Shown here one piece after another: positions 25,143 through 33,678 of a DNA stretch of 37,737 bases. The stretch comes from Treponema sp. (lineage in GTDB: Bacteria; Spirochaetota; Spirochaetia; Treponematales; Breznakiellaceae). Location of the stretch: contig JAISCC010000093.1 of the NCBI GenBank assembly GCA_031265845.1, forward strand, positions 1 to 37,737, read 5' to 3'. Position 1 is the first letter of the stretch; each line of letters opens with the position of its first letter. The notes beneath the pieces are model-generated. The model was not told the origin of the DNA, made no database searches, and saw only the letters and a program-made list of their open reading frames with translations. The translations under genes and the position numbers were made by a program.

Positions 25143-25195
25143 TTCAAAACTAACCCTTGTTTAAGGGCTTGTTCCAGAACCAGCAGGTTTGGAAC
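25143..25195. repeat. Dispersed intergenic repeat, copy B
   Basis: TTCAAAACTAACCC (25143-25156) is followed by a palindrome with arms GTTCCAGAACC (25171-25181) and GGTTTGGAAC (25186-25195). Both parts match the elements at 3171-3229. Confidence 0.5.
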
Positions 25196-25254
25196 GAGAT
25201 CACACTATATCATAAGCTGCGTTTTTTGTCAGCACAGGGGAGATCTGCCTCTGA

Positions 25255-25476
25255 AACAGCGTCAAGAGGAAAATATTTGAAGAACTCCCGGAAGTGAAGA
25301 AGATGTTATGGGGAGGCGCATTCCGGACAAGGGTGGGGACGGCGGGGGAACGCGGGGATGAACAGGCGATACGGCGATGCGTCAAGAATCAAGGAGAAGA
25401 CCGGAGGATTGTCAGAAGACACATGAAAGGAGACAGCTTGAGTTGTTTCCATACCAAAATAAAGCGTGAAGGTTAA
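25255..25476 (+). pseudogene. Remnant of an IS200/IS605-type TnpA transposase
   Basis: The plus-strand frame reads SVKRKIFEELPEVKKMLWGG then GAFRTRVGTAGERGDEQAI and RRCVKNQG. This matches the C-terminal part of Y1 (HUH) transposases of IS200 (…F.E.PE.KK.LWGG, TVG, I..Y.KNQG). The N-terminal half with the HUH motif is missing, and the tail diverges, so it is a dead fragment. It marks past insertion next to the AT-rich EFR1-type gene. Confidence 0.6.
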
Positions 25477-25505
25477 AGACGCCGCAACGCTTGCCCTGCG
25501 GTTGT

Positions 25506-26264
25506 TCATTGAATGTGGTCTCCAATATTATAATTCCTTGACCGGCCTTCTGTTTTGTTTTTGTATTCTATTGCAGAATGCGGACATCCACAAATACATG
25601 ACATGCAATGTGTACACCGAGATCCCCAAAATGGTTTCTTGTTCTTGATTTTTATATTATTTAGAGGACATAATGCCGTACATTTTTCACATCCAATACA
25701 GTCATTGGTTGAATAAAATCCTTTTGCATTTATGATGAATTTGTAAAACACCTTATTTATAATACCGCTTTTTAATTTATCACTGAATTTTATTTTTGGT
25801 TGTGGTGTTATTTTCCCCTCTTTAATATTTTCCGCAATGTTTTTGATGTGAGATGCCGATTTTTGAATAATTTCCTTTGCTTTTATTTTATCCGGCGCGT
25901 CAAACATGAGGATATAATTTTCAGGCATAACAACCGATGAAAAACCCATAAAATCCAACTCTTTTTCAATGCAAGTTTTTTTAATATAATATATGGCATT
26001 GCCAGTTTCTCCGCCGCAAGTAAGAATAAAATAGGCTTTATTGTTTCCCTCAAAAACACTTTGTTTAATATATTTATCTACAACGTTGGGGATTCTCCAT
26101 GCGTAGGTTGGACATACAAAGACAAACGGTTTATCAGATAATATTTTCCCCTTTGAATTGGTTTTTATTAACTCATTGATAGATACAATTTTATCATCAA
26201 TGATTTTGGCAATAAATTTTGCTGCATATAAACTATTGCCTGTCCCACTAAAACATAAAATCAT
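25506..26264 (-). CDS. EFR1-type flavodoxin-ferredoxin fusion protein
   Basis: A 252-residue electron-transfer protein. The N-terminal flavodoxin-like domain starts MILCFSGTGNSLYAAKFIA with the FMN phosphate loop SGTGNS. The C-terminus has two [4Fe-4S] motifs, CIGCEKCTALCP and CTHCMSCICGCP. Length is typical for EFR1 proteins. ATG 26264 is chosen over an upstream in-frame ATG because family homology starts here and GAGGAA lies about seven bases before it. The gene is visibly more AT-rich than its neighbours and adjoins transposase debris, suggesting horizontal acquisition. Confidence 0.9.
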   Translation of the reverse strand: MILCFSGTGNSLYAAKFIAKIIDDKIVSINELIKTNSKGKILSDKPFVFVCPTYAWRIPNVVDKYIKQSVFEGNNKAYFILTCGGETGNAIYYIKKTCIEKELDFMGFSSVVMPENYILMFDAPDKIKAKEIIQKSASHIKNIAENIKEGKITPQPKIKFSDKLKSGIINKVFYKFIINAKGFYSTNDCIGCEKCTALCPLNNIKIKNKKPFWGSRCTHCMSCICGCPHSAIEYKNKTEGRSRNYNIGDHIQ

Positions 26265-26313
26265 TACATTTTCCTCATACCCGCCAAAGATGGCGGAATA
26301 ACGCGCGCTAATA

Positions 26314-26727
26314 TCAGTCCACGCCAGAAGCGAGGTCATGGAGGGAGTCGAAAGGGCAGAGCGCCCCTATGGTGGCGTTCACCCTTTCGACGGACGCGCC
26401 GCCAAAATAGACGCGGGCGTCTGGAGGCATGAACTCGCTCAACACCTGACGGCAGGCGCCGCAGGGCGGGACGGGAACTGGAGAGTCCGGCGCGGCTATG
26501 GCTATGGCGGTGAAGGAGCGGCAGCCTTTGGATACGGCATGCATCACAGCGCCGCGTTCGGCGCAGATCGTGAGTCCGAAGGAGCGGTTCTCCACATTGC
26601 AACCGATGAACACCTGTCCGTCTATGGAGAGGAGTGCCGCGCCGACACGAAATTTGGAGTAGGGCGCATAGGCCGCGAGCGCTGCTTGTTGCGCCTTATC
26701 GAAAAGTTCTTCCATTGTAAAAGACAT
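26314..26727 (-). CDS. cdd: Cytidine deaminase
   Basis: A 137-residue cytidine/deoxycytidine deaminase for pyrimidine salvage, cytoplasmic and usually tetrameric. The catalytic zinc motif is complete: CAER (Cys55, Glu57) and PCGACRQ (Cys89, Cys92). The substrate segment GCNVENRSFG is at 42-51. ATG 26727 reads MSFTMEELF; the second Met (residue 5) is an alternative start. It follows smc on the same strand after about 40 bp. Confidence 0.95.
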   Translation of the reverse strand: MSFTMEELFDKAQQAALAAYAPYSKFRVGAALLSIDGQVFIGCNVENRSFGLTICAERGAVMHAVSKGCRSFTAIAIAAPDSPVPVPPCGACRQVLSEFMPPDARVYFGGASVERVNATIGALCPFDSLHDLASGVD

Positions 26728-26767
26728 GTACCAAGTATAATGGATGAGGGCGCGTCTTACAAGCGTC

Positions 26768-29700
26768 TTATACGCGATCTGTTTGCGCCTGCTCTTGCGT
26801 TTCCCACGCTCGTTCCCGCGTCAAACCGTGCCTGATGGGGCGCAATTCCGCGTCGCTTGCCAGCGCGGGATCGTCTATGCCGCAGGGGAGTTCCCTGCCT
26901 TCCTCAATTTCAATGTCTTCCTCTTCAATAGATTCAAGTGGGATGCTGTCCGTACCATCGTTGTCGCGGTTTTCAAGGCGTACGGAAATGACCTTGGTAA
27001 CGCCGGATTCTTCCATGCTGACGCCGAGAAGAGTGCCTGCGCCGATCATGGTTTTTTTGTTGTGGGTGATGACGATGAATTGACTTGCGTCGCCGAATTC
27101 ACGCAACACCTGAACAAACCGGCTCACATTGGCTTCGTCAAGCGCCGCGTCAATCTCATCAAGCAGGCAGAAAGGGCTTGGTTTGACCATATAAGTGGCG
27201 AACAGCAAGGCGACTGCGGTCATGGATTTTTCGCCGCCTGACAGGAGGCTGATGTTTTCCAGTTTCTTGCCAGGCGGCTGGGCGAAGATTTCGATGCCGG
27301 ACTCAAGCACATGATTTGCGTCAACAAGCCGAAGCTCCGCCCTGCCTCCGCCAAAGAGACGGCGGAACATGTTGTGGAAATTTTTCTTGATCTTGTTATA
27401 GGCGGCGATGAATAGGGCGGAAGATTCGGCGCGGATTTCCGCAGCTATGTTTTCAAGATCGCCGCGGGCTTTGGCAAGATCCGCAAGTTGGTTCGACAGG
27501 AATTCAAACCGTTCTTTTGTTTCCGCAAATTCTTCAATCGCCATGAGGTTCACCGCGCCCAAATTTTTAAGATCGGTACGCGCTGTTGTGAGCTTTTCCC
27601 GCAATTCTGCGGGATTCGCGGTGATTGAAACGACGCGCTCCTCGAATTCCATAAGGTCGCGGGAATGGGTTTCGCGGAAGTTGTCCTGTATATTTTTTAT
27701 TTCGGTTTCGGATTGTACGATTTCCAGATGGATTTTTTCAAGCGCGGCTTGTACTTTGAGCATATCCGCGGCGCGTTTGTTGATGGCATTCCTTGCGCCA
27801 AAAAGTTCGTCATTGCGTTTCTTGATGTCCGCTTCCAGTCGCTCCTGCTCTGCGGTGAGTGTGACGCCTCTGGATTCAATGTCCACGAGTTCCTGTTCCG
27901 TATCGGTTATCCGCTCCCCGATTTCGTCAAAACGCTTGCGGTCTAGGAAAAGCTCGTCCTGCACGGTCTTGCGTTGGGCTTCCTGCCCTGTGAGTTCGCG
28001 GCGTATGAGACGCGCCTTTTCTTCGGCGGCGTTCGCCTGCGTTGATACGCGGGCGCGGTTTACGCGGAGTTCTTCCAGGGTGGCGCGGTACTCGCCTATC
28101 TTGACGCTCAAATCCTCATTGTCACGACGGAATTTCGCTATCTTTTCCCGGCATTGCTCAACGCCGTCCTTGCAGGAGCGGATGCTCTTGTCAAGGATGC
28201 GTTTCTTGGTGATGATGCCCTCCGGCGCAAGAAAATCGTCCAAAAACGAAGGGGCGCTTTGCCGGTACTTGTCGAAGAGGTCTTTTGCTTTGGCGACGTT
28301 CATCTTGGTTTCGGAAAGCGCCGTGGCTATGCTCTTGGCAAGCCGCTTGATTTCTTCCGGGGACGGGAGGGCGCCGCCCGCTTCCGAGCGTTCCGCGCTA
28401 TCCGCAAGGTCGAGGACAATGGCTTCCCGTCCGGCAAGGGATGTCTCTATACGGGCGAACAACTCTTCTAAAGCGGCTTCGCTCGCCTTGCGGGCGGCGG
28501 CGGAATAGCCCGCGTCTTTAAGCCCCGCATCCAGAGCCGCGACAATATCATCGGTGATTTTTTCAAGGTCTTTTTCATGGACGGCTTGAGTCCGTTCAAA
28601 ACCCTTGATTTCTTCTTCAGCGCGTTTGGCGGCGCGTTCGTTTTCGCCGATGCGGGAAGAAGCCAGCCCTATGTTTTCCTCAAATGAACGGATGTTATCT
28701 TCAATATCAACCGCTTTGCGCCGCAAGTCACGGACAATGACATCCTGTTCCTCGGCGTCATCGGTCAATTCCTCGATCTTGAGGGATATGTGGCGCTCTC
28801 GCGCCTCGTTTTGGGCTATTTTTGTCTTGCTTTCATCGCGCTGCTCAATGAGAAGTCTCGCTTCCTTTTCTTTGGCGTTCTTTTCAATGGCAAGCGCATA
28901 GATGGTTTTCTGATACTCGACAAGGCGAGATTCCAACTCGTTCACCATATCCATATTTTCTTCAAGCGTCTTGTTTACGGCGTCAAGCTCCGCCTTGAGC
29001 GCGTCCCGTTCCCCTGTGCGTTTGCGCAACGTTTTATCACTTTCGTCCCGCTCGTCCTTGAAGCGTTTCAGGCGCAACAATTGAATGTCGAGTTCAAAAT
29101 GGAACACATCATCCTTTAACGTCCGGTATTTGAGAGTTTTATCGGCTTGCGCTTTGAGCGCGTCATAACTGCGCTTCACTTCGCCTAAAATGCCTTCAAC
29201 CTGCCGCATGTTTTCTTCGGTTTTTGCCAGTTTAAGCGCGGCTTCCCTGCTTTTCACCTTAAATTTGGTGATGCCGGCGGCTTCTTCAAATAAATAGCGG
29301 CGCTCGTCCGGCTTGGAAGATAGAACCTGATCGATTTTGCCCTGCTCCATGACCGAATAAGCCGCTTTTCCAACGCCCGTGTCCCAGAACAGCTCCCGCA
29401 CTTCTTTCAGTTTGACCGGACTCGCATTGATATAGTACTCGCTCTCGCCGGATCGGAAAAGCCTGCGCCGTATTTGCACTTCGGGCATGTCGAGGGGGAG
29501 GAGTTTTGCGTCATTGGCAAGGATAAGGGACACTTCCGCCACATTAAGGGGTTTGCGGCTGTCCGTGCCGTTGAAGATCACGTCTTCCATCTTTTCGGCT
29601 CGCATTGCCGTTGATTTCTGCTCGCCCAACACCCACTTAATGGCGTCAACTACATTGGATTTGCCGCACCCGTTGGGTCCTAACAGCGCGGTGATTCCAT

Positions 29701-29770
29701 CGGCAAATTCAATATGCGTACGCTCGGCAAACGATTTAAAGCCGAATATGTCAAGACTCTTTAGAAACAT
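26768..29770 (-). CDS. smc: Chromosome segregation SMC protein
   Basis: A 1000-residue SMC ATPase acting in chromosome organisation. The head is clear: Walker A GPNGCGKS (31-38), signature LLSGGEKS (842-849), Walker B PFCLLDEIDAALDEAN and an ITHNKKTM switch. Two long coiled-coil arms flank a middle stretch (…LPSPEEIKRLAKSIATALSE… to …LAPEGIITKK…). This stretch lacks the glycine-rich signature of the normal SMC hinge, and the protein is shorter than the usual ~1180. The C-terminus has an acidic extension of about 60 residues. ATG 29770 (MFLKSLDIFGFKSF) fits the family; an in-frame ATG at 29788 would add six residues, and neither has a good ribosome site. Confidence 0.92.
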   Translation of the reverse strand: MFLKSLDIFGFKSFAERTHIEFADGITALLGPNGCGKSNVVDAIKWVLGEQKSTAMRAEKMEDVIFNGTDSRKPLNVAEVSLILANDAKLLPLDMPEVQIRRRLFRSGESEYYINASPVKLKEVRELFWDTGVGKAAYSVMEQGKIDQVLSSKPDERRYLFEEAAGITKFKVKSREAALKLAKTEENMRQVEGILGEVKRSYDALKAQADKTLKYRTLKDDVFHFELDIQLLRLKRFKDERDESDKTLRKRTGERDALKAELDAVNKTLEENMDMVNELESRLVEYQKTIYALAIEKNAKEKEARLLIEQRDESKTKIAQNEARERHISLKIEELTDDAEEQDVIVRDLRRKAVDIEDNIRSFEENIGLASSRIGENERAAKRAEEEIKGFERTQAVHEKDLEKITDDIVAALDAGLKDAGYSAAARKASEAALEELFARIETSLAGREAIVLDLADSAERSEAGGALPSPEEIKRLAKSIATALSETKMNVAKAKDLFDKYRQSAPSFLDDFLAPEGIITKKRILDKSIRSCKDGVEQCREKIAKFRRDNEDLSVKIGEYRATLEELRVNRARVSTQANAAEEKARLIRRELTGQEAQRKTVQDELFLDRKRFDEIGERITDTEQELVDIESRGVTLTAEQERLEADIKKRNDELFGARNAINKRAADMLKVQAALEKIHLEIVQSETEIKNIQDNFRETHSRDLMEFEERVVSITANPAELREKLTTARTDLKNLGAVNLMAIEEFAETKERFEFLSNQLADLAKARGDLENIAAEIRAESSALFIAAYNKIKKNFHNMFRRLFGGGRAELRLVDANHVLESGIEIFAQPPGKKLENISLLSGGEKSMTAVALLFATYMVKPSPFCLLDEIDAALDEANVSRFVQVLREFGDASQFIVITHNKKTMIGAGTLLGVSMEESGVTKVISVRLENRDNDGTDSIPLESIEEEDIEIEEGRELPCGIDDPALASDAELRPIRHGLTRERAWETQEQAQTDRV

Positions 29771-30544
29771 CGGCACATAATCTAGCATGTATGGGGAGAA
29801 AGATCAACGGGAGGGCGCGTCCGGCGCCGAGAACTCGGCGTTTGTAACCTCATGCGCGGATGAGATTCCTAAACGCCGCCGCACATGCAACAGAGAGCTT
29901 GCTGCTGGCGAAATAATTGGCGGACGCGCCTATGCCGAATGGTTTTGTTTTCGGATGCGATTATCCTCTGACGTGTAAAGCGGGAGAAGAGATGAAATTT
30001 TGAACTAAATCATTGACTTTCTGATATTATGACTGAATTTGAAAATTATGTTAATCTGAAATTAGCCTTAAGCGGGAAGCTGGTTCAAAACTCACCCGAA
30101 CGCAGTTCGCTGAACGCTGTATAAGCGGCAGGCGCCGCCGGTTATATCACGGCGCTCTATGGCATACGGTGGTGGAGGCATTCCTGATGACGCGGCGATG
30201 GGTGGGAAATCCACTTCAGGAGCGGCGCTACAAGCGCCGCTTGCGCTGGAAACTTCATTTTCATATTTTTCATTTTTTTATATATAAACATGTTCGCGCA
30301 TATTTGAAGCGATGCCAAGCGCCTTTAGGACTTTTCTCATGCCCTGTAGTCCGCCGACCGCAGGACGCCGCATTGCCTGCGAAGTTCGGTCTGTAAGGAA
30401 CACATGGCAAGAAACCTTGACCGCGCCCCTGTGCGCCGGTTTCTGACAAGACGCAAGGGCAATAGCGCCCGCCCATTCCCTGTTTTCGCGCTTTTTTGCT
30501 CTTCCGCTTGTTTTTTTACGCGCTTTGCGCGGCGTCGCGCCCAC
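29771..30544. other. Divergent intergenic region between smc and rpsP
   Basis: About 770 bases with no supported gene. It contains a perfect hairpin CGCCGAG/CTCGGCG (29825-29840), a repeat copy (30084-30113), a perfect hairpin AGCGGCGC/GCGCCGCT (30221-30241) and a GC-rich stretch before the rpsP promoter. A 52-codon Arg-rich frame from ATG 30404 has a near-miss ribosome site but no recognisable product. No structured RNA could be assigned. Confidence 0.45.
30084..30113. repeat. Dispersed intergenic repeat, copy C
   Basis: TTCAAAACTCACCC followed by GAACGCAGTTCGCTG, similar at most positions to 3216-3245. The palindromic GTTCCAAAAC part seen in the other two copies is absent. Confidence 0.45.
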
Positions 30545-30573
30545 TTGACTAAAACGGGCTAGATACGTACAAT
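30545..30573 (+). promoter_or_regulatory. Promoter of the rpsP-trmD-rplS operon
   Basis: TTGACT (30545-30550), 17-bp spacer, TACAAT (30568-30573), followed by 28 bases to the rpsP start. Confidence 0.75.
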
Positions 30574-30601
30574 AACAACCTATGTATTCTCAGGAGGATT
30601 T

Positions 30602-30856
30602 ATGAGTGCCAGAATAAGGCTAAAAAAAATGGGCGCAAAGAAACGTCCGTGTTATCGTATTGTGGTTATGGACAGCCGCGCGCCTCGTGACGGAAAAGCA
30701 ATCGAAGAACTCGGTTACTATCATCCAGTGGAATCTGAGGAGCGGCAATTGGTTCTTAATGTAGATAAAGTGAACGAATGGCTGCGGAAAGGCGCGACCA
30801 TGAGCGATACGGCGCATAGATTGCTGAACAAACAGGCGCAGACTGCAAAGGTATAA
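30602..30856 (+). CDS. rpsP: 30S ribosomal protein S16
   Basis: An 84-residue S16. It begins MSARIRLKKMGAKKRPCYR and contains the conserved VVMDSRAPRDGKAIEELGYY segment. It sits at the head of the rpsP-khpA-rimM-trmD-rplS operon, the usual bacterial order. A strong AGGAGG lies six bases before ATG 30602. No anomalies are seen. Confidence 0.98.
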   Translation: MSARIRLKKMGAKKRPCYRIVVMDSRAPRDGKAIEELGYYHPVESEERQLVLNVDKVNEWLRKGATMSDTAHRLLNKQAQTAKV

Positions 30857-30858
30857 GC

Positions 30859-31092
30859 GTGGAAAAAGATTTGGTCGAATATATTGCAAAATCTTTAGTG
30901 GATGATCCTTCGCAAGTTGAGGTCGCCGTTATAGAAGGCGAGAAATCCACTATTTTGGAATTAAAAGTGGCGTCTGAAGACATCGGCAAAGTCATTGGCA
31001 AGCACGGTAGAATCGCAAAGTCCATGCGGACGGTGTTGCAAGCCGCCTCCGCAAAAACTGGCAAACGGACGGTGTTGGAGATACTCGACTGA
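30859..31092 (+). CDS. khpA: KhpA-type KH-domain RNA-binding protein
   Basis: A 77-residue single-KH RNA-binding protein. The GxxG loop region is VIGKHGRIAKSMRTVL. It starts at GTG 30859 with AAAGG (30847-30851) upstream, two bases after rpsP. Position between rpsP and rimM is standard. Its stop TGA (31090-31092) overlaps the proposed CTG start of rimM. Confidence 0.95.
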   Translation: MEKDLVEYIAKSLVDDPSQVEVAVIEGEKSTILELKVASEDIGKVIGKHGRIAKSMRTVLQAASAKTGKRTVLEILD

Positions 31093-31592
31093 CCGAACGT
31101 TTTGCGGCGGGGCTTGTCGGCGCCCCGTTTGGGATCAAAGGTTTTGTAAAGGTGCGGTCTCTGTCCGGAGAATACGGACATTTGGAGCGGCTTAAAAAAG
31201 TTGTCCTTCGCAAGGAAAATAAGGAGAAGTTTTACGAGATTGAGGAGACAACCGCGCTTTCCAACAGCCTTGCCGTGAAATTCGCCGGCGTTGATACGCC
31301 CGAAAAAGCGAAGTTGCTGTCCGGCGCGGAATTCATCATTTCACGCGAGGAGGCGCCGCCGCTTAAAGCGGGCGAGTTTTACGTTGAGGATTTGCGTTCT
31401 TTGGAAGTGTTTTGCGCCGGTGAGAAAGTGGGACATATCCTTGACGTGGTGGAAGGCGGGGGCGGAAGTCTTGTTGAGATACGTCTCTTGAATGGAACAA
31501 AGCGGTTTGCGCCTTTTAGGAACGAGTTTTTTGGCGCCGTTGATATTGAGTGTAACAAGGCGGAATTGCTGAACAAGTGGATTTTAGAGTGA
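31089..31592 (+). CDS. rimM: Ribosome maturation factor RimM, apparent CTG start
   Basis: A 167-residue 16S rRNA-processing protein that binds S19 and assists 30S assembly. The first ATG/GTG/TTG codon in frame is GTG 31152, but the conserved RimM N-terminus (FAAGLVGAPFGIKGFVKV, residues 5-22) is encoded upstream of it. Between the in-frame stop TAG (31008-31010) and that homology, the only plausible initiator is CTG 31089. GGAG (31077-31080) sits eight bases ahead of it, and it overlaps the khpA stop. The PRC-barrel domain follows (AGEFYVEDLRSLEVF). From CTG 31089 the length is normal for the family; from GTG 31152 it would lose 21 residues. Confidence 0.9.
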   Translation: MTERFAAGLVGAPFGIKGFVKVRSLSGEYGHLERLKKVVLRKENKEKFYEIEETTALSNSLAVKFAGVDTPEKAKLLSGAEFIISREEAPPLKAGEFYVEDLRSLEVFCAGEKVGHILDVVEGGGGSLVEIRLLNGTKRFAPFRNEFFGAVDIECNKAELLNKWILE

Positions 31593-32425
31593 AGTATACG
31601 GCGCTTTCCCTGTTTCCAGATATTGTCGATGCGTTTATGCGGCATTCCATCATGGCAAAGGCGATAGAACGGGGGCTTGTGGCGTATCAGTCGGTAAATA
31701 TCCGTGATTTTGCTTTTGACAAGCACAATGCCTGCGATGACGCTCCGTACGGCGGCGGCGCTGGCATGTTGATGTTGCCGGAGCCTTTGGGACGCGCCCT
31801 TGAATCCGTAGGCGTGAGAAGCCGCTTTGAATCGCAGTCGTTGTCCGGCGAGATGGATGCTGCGGATAATGAAGAGGGGGCGGTCGCCGCGCTTGCGATG
31901 AAAAAAAGGGTGGTTTACCTAACGCCTTCGGGCAGGAGCTTCACTCAAGCCGTTGCAAAGGAGCTTGTTGCGGAGCGGGAATTGGTGTTGCTGTGCGGAC
32001 GCTACGAAGGCATTGATCAGCGGATAATAGACGCCTATGTTGACGATGAGATTTCCGTGGGAGATTACGTGCTGTCTTCCGGCGAGGTCGCGGCGCTTGT
32101 GGTTATAGACGCGACATACCGGCTCATTGAGCGGGTTATCAGCCCTTCATCGCTTGAAGAAGAGAGTTTTGGGGACGGACTTTTGGAATATCCCCAGTGG
32201 ACAAGACCTGAAATGTATGGTACGCTCAAGGCGCCTGATATTCTGTTGTCCGGACACCATGAAAACATACGGCGTTGGCGATTGCGGAAACGGGTTGAGA
32301 AAACCCTGATGTTTAGACCCGATCTAATCAAGAAAGGGCTGGAAGAACACCGGTTTGATGCGGAAACCCGCAAAATTATAGATGATATAGCAGAAATGCA
32401 AGGGGGAGAAGGTGAACGAAATTAG
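31589..32425 (+). CDS. trmD: tRNA (guanine-N1)-methyltransferase
   Basis: A 278-residue SPOUT methyltransferase that makes m1G37 in tRNA. SAM-binding trefoil-knot motifs are present: [26 protein letters not shown] and [12 protein letters not shown] spacer of about 25 residues ([20 protein letters not shown]) follows the first motif and is not well conserved. GTG 31589 gives the usual [13 protein letters not shown] start and overlaps the rimM stop (GTGA); an in-frame GTG 31577 is less likely. Confidence 0.96.
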   Translation: MKYTALSLFPDIVDAFMRHSIMAKAIERGLVAYQSVNIRDFAFDKHNACDDAPYGGGAGMLMLPEPLGRALESVGVRSRFESQSLSGEMDAADNEEGAVAALAMKKRVVYLTPSGRSFTQAVAKELVAERELVLLCGRYEGIDQRIIDAYVDDEISVGDYVLSSGEVAALVVIDATYRLIERVISPSSLEEESFGDGLLEYPQWTRPEMYGTLKAPDILLSGHHENIRRWRLRKRVEKTLMFRPDLIKKGLEEHRFDAETRKIIDDIAEMQGGEGERN

Positions 32426-32795
32426 AGCCATTGAAGAAGCTCAGATGAAGAAAGAAATTGATGAATTCAACGTTGGTGATACGGTTAAGGTTCATTTTAA
32501 GATTGTTGAAGGCAAAACCGAGCGTATTCAGGTGTACGAAGGGTTGGTTATTGCCATAAAGAACGCGGGTGTGGGCAAGACCTTCATGGTGAGGAAAAAC
32601 TCCTACGGCGTTGGCGTGGAGCGGATATTCCCGCTTCATTCGCCGCGTGTCGTCAAAGTGGAAACAACCCGCGTGGGCAAAGTGCGGAGGGCGAAACTGT
32701 ACTATATTCGCACAAAAGTCGGCAAAAGCGCCAGAATCAAAGAGCGGTTGGTCAAGAAGCAAGCCGCTCCCGCCGGGCCTGCATCTCATACTTAA
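32412..32795 (+). CDS. rplS: 50S ribosomal protein L19
   Basis: A 127-residue L19. Core segments [33 protein letters not shown] and [12 protein letters not shown] are intact. It starts at GTG 32412 with GGGGGAG just upstream and overlaps trmD by 14 bases. The Ala/Pro-rich tail after residue ~115 is a short extension. Confidence 0.97.
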   Translation: MNEIRAIEEAQMKKEIDEFNVGDTVKVHFKIVEGKTERIQVYEGLVIAIKNAGVGKTFMVRKNSYGVGVERIFPLHSPRVVKVETTRVGKVRRAKLYYIRTKVGKSARIKERLVKKQAAPAGPASHT

Positions 32796-32801
32796 GGCGC
32801 G

Positions 32802-33155
32802 ATGGATCGCTCAAAGGCGGGCAGGCAGGGCGAAGAACACGCCGCTCGCGTCCTTGAAAAAGCGGGGTTGAATATCATAGCCCGCAATGTTCGTTCTCCT
32901 TACGGAGAGATCGATCTGATCGCCCTTGAAGGGGAAACTGTTGTCTTTGTCGAGGTAAAGGCGTGGAAGGCCTTCGGCGTGGAAGATCTGCGGGACAGCG
33001 TAGGAAAGAGAAAGCAACTCCGCATCATAGAGACGGCAAAGGATTTCCTTGCCAACCATGAGGAATTTGACGAATTTTCGATTCGTTTTGATGTGGTGTT
33101 CATTGGACCGCAGAAGGTCGCTCATATACCTTCTGCTTTTATGGAGGAAACATGA
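32802..33155 (+). CDS. yraN: YraN/UPF0102 family nuclease-like protein
   Basis: A 117-residue protein of the YraN family, with the restriction-endonuclease-like core GRQGEEHAARVLEKAG, YGEIDLIALEGETVVFVEVKAW (Glu, Asp and E-x-K positions of the fold). Function is uncertain; family members are linked to DNA handling. It lies six bases after rplS, a common arrangement, and overlaps the next gene by four bases (ATGA). Confidence 0.93.
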   Translation: MDRSKAGRQGEEHAARVLEKAGLNIIARNVRSPYGEIDLIALEGETVVFVEVKAWKAFGVEDLRDSVGKRKQLRIIETAKDFLANHEEFDEFSIRFDVVFIGPQKVAHIPSAFMEET

Positions 33156-33625
33156 AAAGGCGGGGCGGTTACAATAGGCAAGAGCGTTCGGAACAACGGC
33201 AAAGCGGCGTCTCCAAAAAAAAAGGCGAGAATGTTCACGGCGAACGGAAGACGGGAGCGGGCGCTCACAGCCATATATACGAACGCCCCCGATGGATACC
33301 GCCAGTTCTGTCTGCTGAACCGCTCCCCATGCCGGATTGTTCCTGTTGCGGCAAGCCCATCCGTGATATTGCGACAGCCGTTGACGACAAGACAACCTGC
33401 GCTCCAGCTCACCTTGACTGCATCATAAAACGCTTGACAGAAACAGAGCGTGTTGAAAAAGGCGATGCTATTGCGTATATCGGAGGCGGACGTTTTGGCG
33501 TTGTCCATTTCAGCGGGAACCGTGACAAGTCGGCGTTTAAAATCCTTAAGATTTTTGAATGGGAGCAGAAAGACAATCGCGCTGAATGGCGGAAAAAAGT
33601 AAGCGATCATTATTCTTTAACATAA
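33152..33625 (+). CDS. Zn-knuckle protein of unknown function
   Basis: A 157-residue protein. The first ~45 residues are basic and probably disordered (RQERSEQRQSGVSKKKG). A cysteine cluster CSCCGKPI ... CAPAHLDC suggests a zinc site, followed by a compact domain (GDAIAYIGGGRFGVVHFSG). No named family is recognised. Coupling to yraN by a four-base overlap places it in the translation operon. It may be a conserved spirochaete protein, but that is not checked. Confidence 0.75.
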   Translation: MKRRGGYNRQERSEQRQSGVSKKKGENVHGERKTGAGAHSHIYERPRWIPPVLSAEPLPMPDCSCCGKPIRDIATAVDDKTTCAPAHLDCIIKRLTETERVEKGDAIAYIGGGRFGVVHFSGNRDKSAFKILKIFEWEQKDNRAEWRKKVSDHYSLT

Positions 33626-33678
33626 GAAATCGCTGGAAACCCGCAGTAGCAGCGTGTAGGGTGCGATAAGGAGGATGT

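Noticed and set aside
27408-28508. 366-codon plus-strand Ser/Arg-rich frame opposite smc
   Set aside because: Antisense of coiled-coil coding sequence; low-complexity composition and no ribosome site.
30300-30500. Possible structured RNA (SRP RNA, RNase P RNA, 6S) between smc and rpsP
   Set aside because: None of the diagnostic core motifs of these RNAs could be found on either strand.
30278-30544. Minus-strand 88-codon Arg-rich frame upstream of rpsP
   Set aside because: Lies over the rpsP promoter region, has no ribosome site and overlaps another equally long frame; GC-driven open frames.
30404-30562. Plus-strand 52-codon Arg-rich frame upstream of rpsP
   Set aside because: The AAGGA is only four bases from the start, composition is biased, and the frame runs through the rpsP promoter; no recognisable product.
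33626-33678. SAM or SAH riboswitch ahead of mtnN
   Set aside because: The gap is only about 50 bases and shows no riboswitch core; it holds just the ribosome site.
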